From contig NZ_JAIEPC010000063.1 of the NCBI RefSeq assembly GCF_019749955.1, positions 1 to 50,253 of the forward strand: a stretch of DNA of 50,253 bases, written 5' to 3'. Below, one piece after another: positions 1-8,597 of the stretch (its first letter is position 1; each line of letters opens with the position of its first letter). Source of the stretch: Sphingomonas sp. (GTDB lineage: Bacteria; Pseudomonadota; Alphaproteobacteria; Sphingomonadales; Sphingomonadaceae). The notes below the pieces were generated by a model. It was given only the letters and a program-made list of their open reading frames with translations, had not been told where the DNA came from and searched no databases. Position numbers and translations under genes: made by a program.

Positions 1-76
<76 letters not shown>

Positions 77-141
77 ATTCGTTCATCAACATTGGGATTA
101 AATGTCGGGCGTTGCCGGACGGTTGCGGTAAAGGCATCGGC

Positions 142-819
142 ATGCGGGTACTTCTGGCTGAAGATGACGATGATACGGCGCGGCTCGTTGACCAGGGGCT
201 GGTCGAGCTTGGCCATCAGGTAGTGCGCGTCGCGACCGGCGATGCCGCGCTGAAGCTGGGCGGCAGCGAAGCTTTCGACGTTGCGGTCATCGACCGGATG
301 CTGCCCGAACTCGATGGCACCGAAGTCGTCCAGCGCTGGCGCGCTGCGGGCGTGAGTATCCCGGTGCTGATGCTGACGGCGCTTGGCGGGATAAGGGACC
401 GGGTTGCCGGGCTTGAGGCAGGCGCCGACGATTATCTGGTCAAGCCCTTTGCCTTTCCCGAACTGGCCGCGCGGCTTGCTGCGCTGATGCGGCGCCCGCC
501 GATCAGCGACTCGCCAACCCGGCTTGCGGTTGCGGGCATCGAGATGGATCTGATCAAGCGCGAAGTCCGCCGCGACGGGCGCGAAATCCACCTCCAGCCG
601 CGCGAATTCGCCCTGCTTGAGCAATTGATGCGCCACGCGGGCAAGATCGTCACGCGCACGATGTTCCTCGAAATCGTCTGGGGTTTTCATTTCGACCCGC
701 AGACCAACATCGTCGAAAGCCATCTCAGCCGCCTGCGCTCGAAGATCAACGAAGGCTTTGATGTCGATCCGATCCAGACCTTGCGCGGCGTCGGCTATCG
801 CATGCGCGGCGATGACTAG
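142..819 (+). CDS. OmpR/PhoB-family response regulator
   Basis: This is a two-domain transcriptional regulator of 225 residues. The N-terminal receiver starts with MRVLLAEDDDD (acidic pocket), has the likely phospho-acceptor Asp51 in VIDRMLPELDG, and a conserved Lys101 in YLVKPF. The C-terminal half is a winged-helix DNA-binding domain, with REFALLEQLMRHAGKIVTR and the closing LRGVGYRM typical of Trans_reg_C. A TTG start at 112 is possible, but the ATG at 142 has an AAAGG ribosome site seven bases upstream and begins exactly at the receiver fold. The sensor kinase gene starts 30 bp downstream, so the two form a cognate pair. The input signal cannot be deduced from sequence. Confidence 0.9.
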   Translation: MRVLLAEDDDDTARLVDQGLVELGHQVVRVATGDAALKLGGSEAFDVAVIDRMLPELDGTEVVQRWRAAGVSIPVLMLTALGGIRDRVAGLEAGADDYLVKPFAFPELAARLAALMRRPPISDSPTRLAVAGIEMDLIKREVRRDGREIHLQPREFALLEQLMRHAGKIVTRTMFLEIVWGFHFDPQTNIVESHLSRLRSKINEGFDVDPIQTLRGVGYRMRGDD

Positions 820-849
820 GCTGGCGCCCGCGTCGGCCGGGCGCTGACG

Positions 850-2214
850 ATGCCGCATCGCAAAAAGCTCAAATGGTACGCGAGCGCAGCCTATCGGATC
901 GCGCTGATTTATTCGGTCGTCTATGCGGTCACGATCGCTGCGCTGGGCATGGCCGTTTATTTCGCTGCGGACGCCGAAATCAGCCGCCAGCAAGACGAAG
1001 GTATCCGCGTCGAGATCGTCGAACTCGCCGACGAATATCGGCGCGAAGGGCTCGATGATCTCGTCCGCGCGATCAACGCGCGCGAGGCAGGCGGCGGCAG
1101 CAACAGCTTCAGCTATGGTTTGTTCGATGCGCGCGGCAAGCGGATGGCCGGAACGCTCCAGATCCGCGCCCCAGCGATTGGCTGGCACCGCATCGCCGTG
1201 CGCGAGCGCGATGACGCAAGCGTGCCGGCGCGCTTGTTCTCAACTGACATAGCGCCTGGGCTGCGGCTTGCGGTAGCGCTCGACAATCACGCGATTGAGC
1301 AGGTCGACCGGACGATATTGGCGCTGTGCCTTGCGGCATTTGCGCTTGCGATTGTGGTTGGCGCGATTGGCGCGCTGATGCTCGGCGGCTACCTCCAACG
1401 ACGGTTTGAGGTCGTGGTTGCGACCGCCGTGGATATCGCGGGCGGCAATCTCGGGCGGCGGATGCCGCTTGGCCCACGCGGTGACGAGTTCGACCGGCTG
1501 GGCGGCGCGCTCAATGCCATGCTCGACCGGATCACGATGCTGCTCGACAATCTGCGCCAGATTTCGAGCGACGTCGCGCACGATCTGCGCACGCCGCTGG
1601 CGCGACTCCGCGTCGAGATCGAGCTCGCGCAGAACGGCGCGCCCGATCCTGAGCAGCAGCGCGCAGCGCTCGACCGCGCGCTGCGCCAGAGCGACGAATT
1701 GCTGCGGCTGTTCAGCGCGATCCTGCGCATTTCCGAAGTTGAGGGCGGGGCGCTCGAACGCAGTTTCAGCACGATCAATGTGTCCGCTCTGGTCGAGGAC
1801 TTGTCGGAAAGCTTTGCCCCCGCCATCACCGATGGCGGGCGGACGCTGACGCAAAGCGTGGTGCCGGGGCTGAGCGTGCGCGGCGACCGCGAGCTGATCG
1901 CGCAGGCGCTGATCAATCTGCTCGATAATGCCCAGCGCCACACGCCGCCCGGCACGGCGATTGCCATCCTTGCCGAGCGCGTCTCCGACGGGGTGCAGTT
2001 GATCGTCGCCGATAATGGCCCCGGCGTCCCCGAGGCCGATCGTGAGCGTGTCGTCCGGCGGTTCGTGCGCCTCGACTCGAGTCGTACCAATGCCGGTCAC
2101 GGACTGGGGCTCAATCTCGTGTCCGCCATCGCCGTCGCGCACGGCGGGCGGCTGGTAATCGGCGACAACGCGCCGGGCTTGCGCGTGACCCTTTGGTTGC
2201 CGACTGCCAGCTGA
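850..2214 (+). CDS. Sensor histidine kinase, HAMP-HisKA-HATPase
   Basis: Inner-membrane sensor kinase of 454 residues, the likely partner of the regulator just upstream. A first membrane helix lies at about residues 17-37, followed by a periplasmic region of roughly 115 residues and a second helix at about 155-180. A HAMP linker follows, then the dimerisation/phosphotransfer segment with His244 in DVAHDLRTPLARLR. The ATPase domain shows the N box NLLDNAQRHTP, the G1 box DNGPGVP and the G2 box GHGLGLNLV. The architecture is that of EnvZ/QseC-like kinases. The periplasmic part has no recognisable ligand-binding motif, so the stimulus is unknown. Confidence 0.9.
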   Translation: MPHRKKLKWYASAAYRIALIYSVVYAVTIAALGMAVYFAADAEISRQQDEGIRVEIVELADEYRREGLDDLVRAINAREAGGGSNSFSYGLFDARGKRMAGTLQIRAPAIGWHRIAVRERDDASVPARLFSTDIAPGLRLAVALDNHAIEQVDRTILALCLAAFALAIVVGAIGALMLGGYLQRRFEVVVATAVDIAGGNLGRRMPLGPRGDEFDRLGGALNAMLDRITMLLDNLRQISSDVAHDLRTPLARLRVEIELAQNGAPDPEQQRAALDRALRQSDELLRLFSAILRISEVEGGALERSFSTINVSALVEDLSESFAPAITDGGRTLTQSVVPGLSVRGDRELIAQALINLLDNAQRHTPPGTAIAILAERVSDGVQLIVADNGPGVPEADRERVVRRFVRLDSSRTNAGHGLGLNLVSAIAVAHGGRLVIGDNAPGLRVTLWLPTAS

Positions 2215-2292
2215 CGCTAGACGGCTGCACAGGGCCCACACTAGCGGGGAAGCGCCCCTCGGCCTTTCGAGGGCGGTCAACCGTCGATCGGG

Positions 2293-2550
2293 CTACTTTT
2301 TGTCGGCCTTGTTCGTGGCCATTGCGTCGCTCTGCTCGGCCACAGTGTCGGCGTTTGCATTAATGTCGTCGGCGTTGTTTTCCATCATGTCGGCGGCCAT
2401 CGCGTTCGACGATGATTCGGCCATCGCTTCCATATTGTCGGCCTTCATCTCCATGTCGTCGCCCCGATTTTCGGTGGCCGCGCCCTCGGGCGGACGATTG
2501 CAGGCGGACAGACTGATCAGCCCGATGGCGGCGATCGCTAGCTTCTTCAC
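2293..2550 (-). CDS. Small acidic lipoprotein, function unknown
   Basis: An 85-residue protein with a lipoprotein signal: MKK, a short hydrophobic stretch, then the lipobox LSAC with Cys17 as the lipidation site. The mature part is low complexity, rich in Asp, Glu, Asn, Ala and Met, and contains irregular repeats such as MEMKADNMEAMAE and NNADDINANADTV. It is predicted to be extended or helical. The start is GTG, chosen because GGGAG lies eight bases upstream. It is transcribed in the same direction as, and 42 bp downstream of, the M28 peptidase gene, so the two may share a transcript. I recognise no family beyond the generic lipoprotein pattern. Confidence 0.7.
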   Translation of the reverse strand: MKKLAIAAIGLISLSACNRPPEGAATENRGDDMEMKADNMEAMAESSSNAMAADMMENNADDINANADTVAEQSDAMATNKADKK

Positions 2551-2592
2551 CTCATTTGCTCCCAGAGAACAACGCGATCGACTTGCATGGCT

Positions 2593-4002
2593 TCACTTGG
2601 CCGGGGCGGGATCGAGTGCCTCGGGCGCGTTGGCGACAACCGCCAGCATCGCCGTCCACGCCGCGACATTTTGTGCGAGCTGCACGGGGTCGATCCGCTC
2701 GAGCGTATCCTCCGGCGTGTGATGATAGTCGAAATAGCGCGTGCCGCTCTGGTTGAGATCGATCACCGCGACGCCTGCCCGCACCAGCGGGGCGACATCG
2801 GCGCCGCCGCCTGCCGCCTCGCGTGAGCGCACGATGCCGAGCGGCGCGAGGGCGGCATAGACCCGGTCGCCCACCGCGCTTGCGGCGGGCGGCAGCTTGA
2901 ACGCGACGCGCCACACCCGGTCGGCCCCGAAATCCGATTCCGCCACCAGCACATGACGTTCGGCCTTGTGCGCCGCGAAATAGGCTTCGGCGCCCGCGCC
3001 ACCGGTTTCCTCATCGCCGAACCACACCACCCGGATCGTCCGGCGCGGGGCGGGGCCGTCGAGCAGCCGCTTGGCCGCTGCTGCCGTGATCGCGACGCCT
3101 GCGCCATCGTCGATCGCGCCGGTGCCAAGGTCCCAGCTATCGAGATGCCCGCCGACGACGATGATCCCCGCATCGGGATCGGTCCCCGGCACTTCGCCGA
3201 TGACATTGCCCGTTTCGGTCATGCCCAGATCGCGCGGTGTCAAGGTCAGGTGGAGCGTGATCGGCTTGCCCCGCTTGACCATGCGGCTGAGATTGTCAGC
3301 GTCGGAGGTGGAGAGCGCTGCCGCCGGGATTGGCGTCACGCCCTTTTCAAAATTGGTCTGCCCAGTGTGTGGCCCGCGCCCGTGATCGCTGCCGATCGAG
3401 CGAATCACCATCGCGACGGCGCCCTTCTTGGCGGCAAGATTGGGGCCGACGAAGCGCGCGGACCCGAAGGTGCCATAGCTCGACCCGTCCTGCGTCGCGA
3501 CCATCGCGTTGGAGACAAAGGCGATCTTGCCCCTGAGGCTCCCGTCGGGGGCGCGCTGGAGATCGGCAAAGCTCGGGAAATAAACGATTTCGGCGGTGAT
3601 CCCCTCAGGCGGCGTCGCGCCCGATCCGCCGAGCGCGGTCAGTTGCAGCTTTTGCGGGAAGGGGCTGACGACTTCGCCCGTCTCGACGCCGCGCACCCAG
3701 GTCCGCATCATCGCGGTTTCGATCCGCACATTTTTGAAGCCGAGCGCCTTCATCTTGGTGAGGCCCCAGGCGCGTGCCCGCGCTTCGGCTTCGGTGCCGG
3801 CCATGCGCGGGCCGACTTCAGTGGTCAGTCCCTCGACAATGTCATAGGCGACGTCGTCCTTGAGCGCGGCATCGCGAAGCACGGCGACTTGCGGGTCGAG
3901 CGCGGGCGCGGGCGGCGGTGCGGCGCGCTGGGCGGTAGCGGGTTGGATGAGAAAGGGCAGGGCGAAGGCCGCGCTGGCCGCGAGCAGGGGGCGAAGGTTC
4001 AT
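2593..4002 (-). CDS. Exported M28-family zinc peptidase
   Basis: A 469-residue aminopeptidase-like protein with an N-terminal Sec signal ending near PATAQ. An inserted PA-like region (about 130-250) precedes the catalytic core. The co-catalytic zinc ligands of family M28 can be assigned: His and Asp in GGHLDSWD, the bridging Asp in AIDDGAG, the catalytic Glu pair in GDEETGG, Asp in AESDFGAD, and the final His in YHHTPEDT. The family removes N-terminal residues or cleaves dipeptides in the periplasm. The gene is divergent from the methyltransferase gene, with the promoter space at 4003-4100. It is one of several exported peptidases in this window. Confidence 0.9.
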   Translation of the reverse strand: MNLRPLLAASAAFALPFLIQPATAQRAAPPPAPALDPQVAVLRDAALKDDVAYDIVEGLTTEVGPRMAGTEAEARARAWGLTKMKALGFKNVRIETAMMRTWVRGVETGEVVSPFPQKLQLTALGGSGATPPEGITAEIVYFPSFADLQRAPDGSLRGKIAFVSNAMVATQDGSSYGTFGSARFVGPNLAAKKGAVAMVIRSIGSDHGRGPHTGQTNFEKGVTPIPAAALSTSDADNLSRMVKRGKPITLHLTLTPRDLGMTETGNVIGEVPGTDPDAGIIVVGGHLDSWDLGTGAIDDGAGVAITAAAAKRLLDGPAPRRTIRVVWFGDEETGGAGAEAYFAAHKAERHVLVAESDFGADRVWRVAFKLPPAASAVGDRVYAALAPLGIVRSREAAGGGADVAPLVRAGVAVIDLNQSGTRYFDYHHTPEDTLERIDPVQLAQNVAAWTAMLAVVANAPEALDPAPAK

Positions 4003-4100
4003 GCTCGCGAGCCTAGCCGGGTGGCGCCAAGATGCAATCGCTTGGTACGATCCGCAGCCTATGCCAAGGCGCGGCGAGTTGACGCTTGCTAGGGAGTTTG

Positions 4101-5150
4101 GTGATCGATCCGCTCAAACATATCGACGTGCTCCGCGCCAAAGCGGCGGGAGACTCGCTCGCATTGCTGCGCATTGCCGAGATGATGGTCGAGGCGCAGC
4201 GCTTCGATGAGATGATCGACCTGTGCGAGCAAATCGTCGCGGGCGCCGATGCCAATGTCGCGGCGCGCGCGCGCAGCCTGATGCTGCGCCAAATCCCCGG
4301 CTGGCATTTCTCGATCCTGAGCGACCTGCCGCGCAACCGCGCCTATGCCGATGCGATTGCCCGCGCGCTCGCCGATCGGCCGGGGGCGCGGGTGCTGGAG
4401 ATCGGCACCGGCAGCGGCATTCTGGCGATGCACGCCGCGCGGGCGGGCGCGGCGCAGGTGGTGACGTGCGAGGCCAATCGCCTCGTCGCGCAGGCCGCGC
4501 AGGGCGTGCTGGTCGCCAATGGGCTGCACCGGCAAGTCACGCTGCTCAATCGCCATTCGACCAGCCTGACCGACACCGATATCGGCGGCCGCGCCGATAT
4601 CCTCGTCTCCGAAATCATTGCCGACAATGTGCTCAGCGAAGGCGTGCTCCCGTCGCACGAACATGCGCTGCGCGCGCTGTGCGTGCCCGATCCGGTCGTC
4701 ATTCCGGCGCGGGCGACCGTGCGTGTGGCGCTCGCGACCGACCACAGTCCTGTCCGCGCCCCGCTCGATCATCTTGACGGCTTTGATCTGGCACCCTTCA
4801 ACCGGCTCAAGCCCCCCGTGATCAGCATCAAGGCCGACGACCCGGATGTGCAATTGCGTAGCGATCCGATCGATCTCTTCGCGTTCGATCTCGCCACGCC
4901 GGTGCGACAAGCACCCGAACGCGGGACACGGTCGATGGTCTCGGGTGGGGGGCGGATCGACGGCGTGGTGCAGTGGCTGCGGCTCGAACTCTGCGCCGGG
5001 ATTGCTTACGAAAATCCGCCCGGCGGGGCGTGGTCGAACTGGGGGCTGCGCTTCCACCGCTTCGACGATCCGGTCGAGACGCAGGCGGGCGATGCCATCG
5101 CGGTCGACGCGGCGCATGACCGCAACCGGATCAGCATTACCCGCGCCTGA
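4101..5150 (+). CDS. PRMT7-like SAM-dependent methyltransferase
   Basis: A protein of about 349 residues. After a helical N-terminal segment of about 80 residues comes a Rossmann methyltransferase core: motif I VLEIGTGSGILAMHAARAG, the acidic post-I residue in TCEANRLVAQAA, then ADILVSEIIADNVLSEGVLPS. The last segment resembles the double-glutamate loop of type III protein arginine methyltransferases (EIFDTELIGEG-like in PRMT7). The C-terminal part would match the PRMT beta-barrel. The GTG at 4101 follows an AGGGAG ribosome site; TTG at 4098 or 4086 are in-frame alternatives. Substrate unknown: arginine methylation is inferred from the loop only, and a small-molecule methyltransferase remains possible. 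Confidence 0.7.
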   Translation: MIDPLKHIDVLRAKAAGDSLALLRIAEMMVEAQRFDEMIDLCEQIVAGADANVAARARSLMLRQIPGWHFSILSDLPRNRAYADAIARALADRPGARVLEIGTGSGILAMHAARAGAAQVVTCEANRLVAQAAQGVLVANGLHRQVTLLNRHSTSLTDTDIGGRADILVSEIIADNVLSEGVLPSHEHALRALCVPDPVVIPARATVRVALATDHSPVRAPLDHLDGFDLAPFNRLKPPVISIKADDPDVQLRSDPIDLFAFDLATPVRQAPERGTRSMVSGGGRIDGVVQWLRLELCAGIAYENPPGGAWSNWGLRFHRFDDPVETQAGDAIAVDAAHDRNRISITRA

Positions 5151-5237
5151 CCGCTTCCGGCGCGTTGCCAAGCGCGGGGGGCATCGCTATGTCCCCGGCC
5201 AAATTCCCCGACCCCCAAATGACGGAGCTCGTCGGCC

Positions 5238-6917
5238 ATGGCCGTTCAATATACCTATGTGATGAAGGGCTTGACCAAGACCTTTCCGGGCGCCGCCAAG
5301 CCGGTGCTCAACAACATCAGCCTGCAATTCCTGCCGACTGCGAAGATCGCGATCATCGGCCCGAACGGATCGGGCAAGTCGACCCTCATGAAAATCATGG
5401 GCGGCATCGACAAGGATTACACCGGCGAAGCCTGGCCCGCCGACGGCATCAAGGTCGGCTACCTGCCGCAGGAGCCGCAGCTCGACCCGACCAAGGACGT
5501 GATCGGCAATGTCCGCGACGGCGCGGGGCCGGTCGCGACGATGGTCGAGCGCTTCAACGCCATTTCGGCCGAAATGGGCGATCCGCAGGACGACACCGAT
5601 TTCGACGCGCTGATGGAGGAAATGGGCGATCTGCAAGCCAAGATCGACGCGGCGGATGGCTGGAGCCTCGACAGCCAGCTCGAACAGGCGATGGAGGCGC
5701 TGCGCTGCCCGCCCGGCGATGCGCCGGTCGACAATCTCTCGGGCGGTGAAAAGCGCCGCGTCGCTTTGTGCAAGCTGCTGCTCGAAAAGCCCGACATCCT
5801 GCTGCTCGACGAACCGACCAACCACCTCGATGCCGAAAGCGTCGCTTGGCTCGAAAATTTCCTGAAGGAATATGCCGGCAACGTCATCCTCGTCACCCAC
5901 GATCGCTATTTCCTCGATAACGTCGTCAACTGGGTGCTCGAGCTCGATCGCGGGCGCTATTACACCTACGAATCCAACTATTCGGGCTATCTGGAGAAAA
6001 AGGCCAAGCGGCTCGACCAGGAAGAGCGCGAGGATGCTGGCAAGCAAAAGGCGATCCAGGACGAACTCGCCTGGATTCGCCAGAGCCCCAAGGCACGCCA
6101 GACCAAGTCCAAGGCGCGTATCCGTGCGTTCGACGAACTGGTGGCGGCGCAGGAAAACCGCAGCGTCGGCAAGGCGCAAATCCTCATCCAGCTGCCCGAA
6201 CGGCTCGGCGGTCGCGTGATCGAAGCCAAAGGGCTGACCAAGTCCTATGGCGAGAAATTGCTGTTCGAGGACCTGAACTTCACCCTGCCGCCGGGCGGTA
6301 TCGTCGGCGTGATCGGGCCGAACGGCGCGGGCAAATCGACCCTGTTCAAACTCATTACCGGGCAGGAACAGCCCGACGAAGGCTCGATCGAAGTCGGCCA
6401 GACGGTGAAGCTCGGCTATGTCGACCAGAGCCGCGACGATCTCGACCCCAACAAGAATGTCTGGGAAGAAATCTCCGACGGCGCCGACGTATTCCGCTTT
6501 GGCAAGCAGGAACTCGGCACGCGCGCCTATGTCGGTGCGTTCAACTTCAAGGGGCAGGACCAGCAGAAGAAAGTCGGCCAGCTCTCGGGCGGCGAACGCA
6601 ACCGCGTCCACATGGCCAAGATGCTGAAAGAGGGCGGCAACGTGCTGCTGCTCGACGAACCGACCAACGATCTCGACGTCGAAACCCTGCGCGCGCTGGA
6701 GGAGGCGTTGGAGTCGTTCGCAGGCTGCGCGGTGGTGATCAGCCACGACCGCTTCTTCCTGGATCGGCTGGCGACGCATATCCTGGCGTTCGAGGGGAAT
6801 TCGCATGTGGAGTGGTTTGAGGGGAACTTCGAGAGCTACGAAGAAGACAAAAGGCGGCGGTTGGGCGATGCGGCGGATCGGCCTACGCGTTTGGCGTATA
6901 AGAAGCTGACGCGGTGA
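5238..6917 (+). CDS. ettA: Energy-dependent translational throttle EttA (ABC-F ATPase)
   Basis: A 559-residue ABC-F protein with two cytosolic ATPase domains and no membrane segment. Domain 1 has Walker A GPNGSGKST near residue 40, signature LSGGEKRR and Walker B LLLDEPTNHLD. Domain 2 has GPNGAGKST, LSGGERNR and LLLDEPTNDLD. The extended linker between them, with QSPKARQTKSKARIRAFDEL, and the N-terminal start AVQYTYVMKGLTKTFPG are diagnostic of EttA. EttA binds the ribosomal E site and gates the first elongation step according to the ATP/ADP ratio. GGAG lies upstream of the ATG. The 3' end overlaps the convergent small membrane-protein gene by 35 bp. Confidence 0.97.
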   Translation: MAVQYTYVMKGLTKTFPGAAKPVLNNISLQFLPTAKIAIIGPNGSGKSTLMKIMGGIDKDYTGEAWPADGIKVGYLPQEPQLDPTKDVIGNVRDGAGPVATMVERFNAISAEMGDPQDDTDFDALMEEMGDLQAKIDAADGWSLDSQLEQAMEALRCPPGDAPVDNLSGGEKRRVALCKLLLEKPDILLLDEPTNHLDAESVAWLENFLKEYAGNVILVTHDRYFLDNVVNWVLELDRGRYYTYESNYSGYLEKKAKRLDQEEREDAGKQKAIQDELAWIRQSPKARQTKSKARIRAFDELVAAQENRSVGKAQILIQLPERLGGRVIEAKGLTKSYGEKLLFEDLNFTLPPGGIVGVIGPNGAGKSTLFKLITGQEQPDEGSIEVGQTVKLGYVDQSRDDLDPNKNVWEEISDGADVFRFGKQELGTRAYVGAFNFKGQDQQKKVGQLSGGERNRVHMAKMLKEGGNVLLLDEPTNDLDVETLRALEEALESFAGCAVVISHDRFFLDRLATHILAFEGNSHVEWFEGNFESYEEDKRRRLGDAADRPTRLAYKKLTR

Positions 6918-7272
6918 GTGTTGACGGGAGGCGAGCGTTCTTACAGTCGCTCGCCTCTATCGTCTGCCAGATATGCGTTGCGGCAGTGTAGTAGCCGTAA
7001 TTGATCTCGCGACCGTTCCGGCAGCGAACCAACGCTTCGCCCTCGAGATGGGCATTGGTCACATAAAGTCCACCGACCAATTGCATGGCGCTCACTTGGC
7101 GTGACGAATCCCGAAGCACGACTTCATCTACGACGCCATCGGCATCGAGGATCACCATTGAGCCCTGCGCATAGAGCAGGACCCAGCCAAATCCGAATCC
7201 GATCAGCGCGAAGATGGCAAGGACCGCGCGGATCCGCGAGCCGTCGGCGTTGTAGCGATCAGCAAAACTCAC
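6883..7272 (-). CDS. Small single-pass membrane protein, function unknown
   Basis: A 129-residue protein starting at GTG with VSFADRYNADGSRIRAV, then a hydrophobic helix (about residues 16-36, VLAIFALIGFGFGWVLLYA) and an extracytoplasmic domain of about 90 residues with two cysteines (VRCRNG and ASDCKN). The start codon overlaps the stop of the upstream Uma2-family gene in a GTGA arrangement, which suggests translational coupling. It is the third and last gene of that minus-strand set and overlaps the ettA 3' end. A longer reading of this frame, up to 7770, is open but runs antiframe through the Uma2 gene and was discarded. I recognise no family. Confidence 0.6.
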   Translation of the reverse strand: MSFADRYNADGSRIRAVLAIFALIGFGFGWVLLYAQGSMVILDADGVVDEVVLRDSSRQVSAMQLVGGLYVTNAHLEGEALVRCRNGREINYGYYTAATHIWQTIEASDCKNARLPSTLTASASYTPNA

Positions 7273-7982
7273 AAGGCGGCACTCGTCACCGTCAACCCCG
7301 CCACCGTCACCGCCTCGATCCGCTCCCCGAACGCCACCTCGCGCCGCTGCGCATAGGTCTCGCCCTCGGGCGCCCAAAGCTGGTGGATGACTTTGCCCTC
7401 GACATCGGCGACCCAATATTCGGGGATACCCGCCGCTGCATAGAGCCCCGCCACGGTGCCCATATCTTCGGCGAGCGTACTGCTGGCGACTTCGACCACC
7501 AGCGCCACCGACGCCAGCGGCACCGGACCGTCCCCGACTGGTTCCGACGTCAGCAGGATATCCGGCTCGGGGAGGCTGACCGGACTCAGCGCGAGGCTGA
7601 ATTCTATCACAGGCCGGAACGGCGAGCCGTTGGCGCGGAGCGCGTCGCGCAATGCATCGTACAGGTCCATCTTGACGATGCCATGCCGACGATATTGCGG
7701 ACTCACCTCGAACACCTTTCCATCGATCAGCTCCGTCCTGCCGTATTCGGCGAAGGCACCAGTGTCGCACAGCAGCTGGTAGTCGTCGGCCAGCAGTTTG
7801 ACGGTGACCGACGCGTCGGAGATTGGCTCGCCATCGTCACCGAGCGGCACGCCGAGCAGTTCGCCCTTGATCAATTCTCTTTTGACGAATCCCGAGAACG
7901 TCGGGCGATTCCGCAACCACCAAAAGCTGGCAGAAGTAATTTTGATCGGCGGACGTCGGCCGATGGTCGTTTGCAGGTTCAT
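7269..7982 (-). CDS. Uma2-family (DUF820) nuclease-like protein, longer copy
   Basis: A 237-residue protein with a Uma2/DUF820 core from about residue 58 onward: FAEYGRTELIDGKVFEVSP, SLPEPDILLTSEP, VALVVEVASSTLAEDMG, and IPEYWVADVEGKVIHQLWAPEG. The family adopts a PD-(D/E)xK endonuclease-like fold; its cellular role is not established. It is closely similar to the product of the adjacent gene, with near-identical C-terminal halves, so the two arose by tandem duplication. It differs by an extra N-terminal segment of about 55 residues containing FVKRELIKGELLGVP, itself like the beginning of a Uma2 domain. This may be the remnant of a third copy or a recombination product. The start overlaps the previous stop (ATGA). 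Confidence 0.8.
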   Translation of the reverse strand: MNLQTTIGRRPPIKITSASFWWLRNRPTFSGFVKRELIKGELLGVPLGDDGEPISDASVTVKLLADDYQLLCDTGAFAEYGRTELIDGKVFEVSPQYRRHGIVKMDLYDALRDALRANGSPFRPVIEFSLALSPVSLPEPDILLTSEPVGDGPVPLASVALVVEVASSTLAEDMGTVAGLYAAAGIPEYWVADVEGKVIHQLWAPEGETYAQRREVAFGERIEAVTVAGLTVTSAAL

Positions 7983-8551
7983 AAACCGACCCTCTGCACC
8001 ACCAACCCCGCCACCGTCACCGCCGCGATCCGCCCCCCGAACGCCATTTCGCGGTGCTGCGCATAGGCCTCGCCCTCAGGCGCCCAGAGCTGGTGGATGA
8101 CCTTCGCCTCGACATCGGCGACCCAATATTCGGGGATGCCTGCCCGCGCATAAAGCCGCGCCTTCACGCCGAGATCGTTCGCGAGCGTGGTGTCGGCGAC
8201 TTCGATCACCAGCGCTACCGTCCCGAGCGGGATCAGCCCTTCGCCTTCGGGTTCGCTCGTCAATACGATGTCAGGTTCTGGCACGCCGCGATCAGGAATC
8301 GCGATGCTGGCTTCGACCAAGGCCTCGAGCGGCGACCCCGATGACGTCAAGGCCGCACTGATCGCGAGGAACAGCTGGGACTTGATCCGCGCATGCGGCC
8401 GATGCTGGGCATTCATGTAGAAAATCTCCCCATCGATCAGCTCGGTCTTGGCATAGGCGTCGAACGCGCCCGAGCGATCGAGGAGGAGATAATCCTCGAT
8501 CCGAAGCTTCACCGGCAGTGGCGTCGTGTTGAGCGGCAGCACTTCAGTCAT
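7979..8551 (-). CDS. Uma2-family (DUF820) nuclease-like protein, shorter copy
   Basis: A 190-residue protein spanning a single Uma2/DUF820 domain. The sequence shows AYAKTELIDGEIFYMNAQHRP, VPEPDIVLTSEPEGEG, VALVIEVADTTLANDLGVKARLYARAG and the characteristic IPEYWVADVEAKVIHQLW. The conserved Asp in PEPD and Glu in VIEV correspond to the acidic residues of the PD-(D/E)xK-like fold. It heads a three-gene minus-strand set joined by four-base overlaps: this gene, its longer paralogue, and a small membrane protein. Uma2 genes are often multicopy and are common in cyanobacteria and actinobacteria, so lateral origin is possible. Biochemical function is unknown. Confidence 0.85.
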   Translation of the reverse strand: MTEVLPLNTTPLPVKLRIEDYLLLDRSGAFDAYAKTELIDGEIFYMNAQHRPHARIKSQLFLAISAALTSSGSPLEALVEASIAIPDRGVPEPDIVLTSEPEGEGLIPLGTVALVIEVADTTLANDLGVKARLYARAGIPEYWVADVEAKVIHQLWAPEGEAYAQHREMAFGGRIAAVTVAGLVVQRVGL

Positions 8552-8597
8552 GCGCCAATCCTATCAGAACCCCGCGAAATCACCAATCCGCCGCCCT

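Noticed and set aside
5187..6806. A 539-codon frame antisense to ettA
   Set aside because: It is a shadow of the strongly conserved ABC-F gene; no motif or ribosome site supports it.
6883..7770. A 295-codon reading of the small membrane protein with a long N-terminal extension
   Set aside because: The extension overlaps the Uma2 gene out of frame. The GTG at 7272 with the GTGA overlap gives a normal protein beginning just before its membrane helix.
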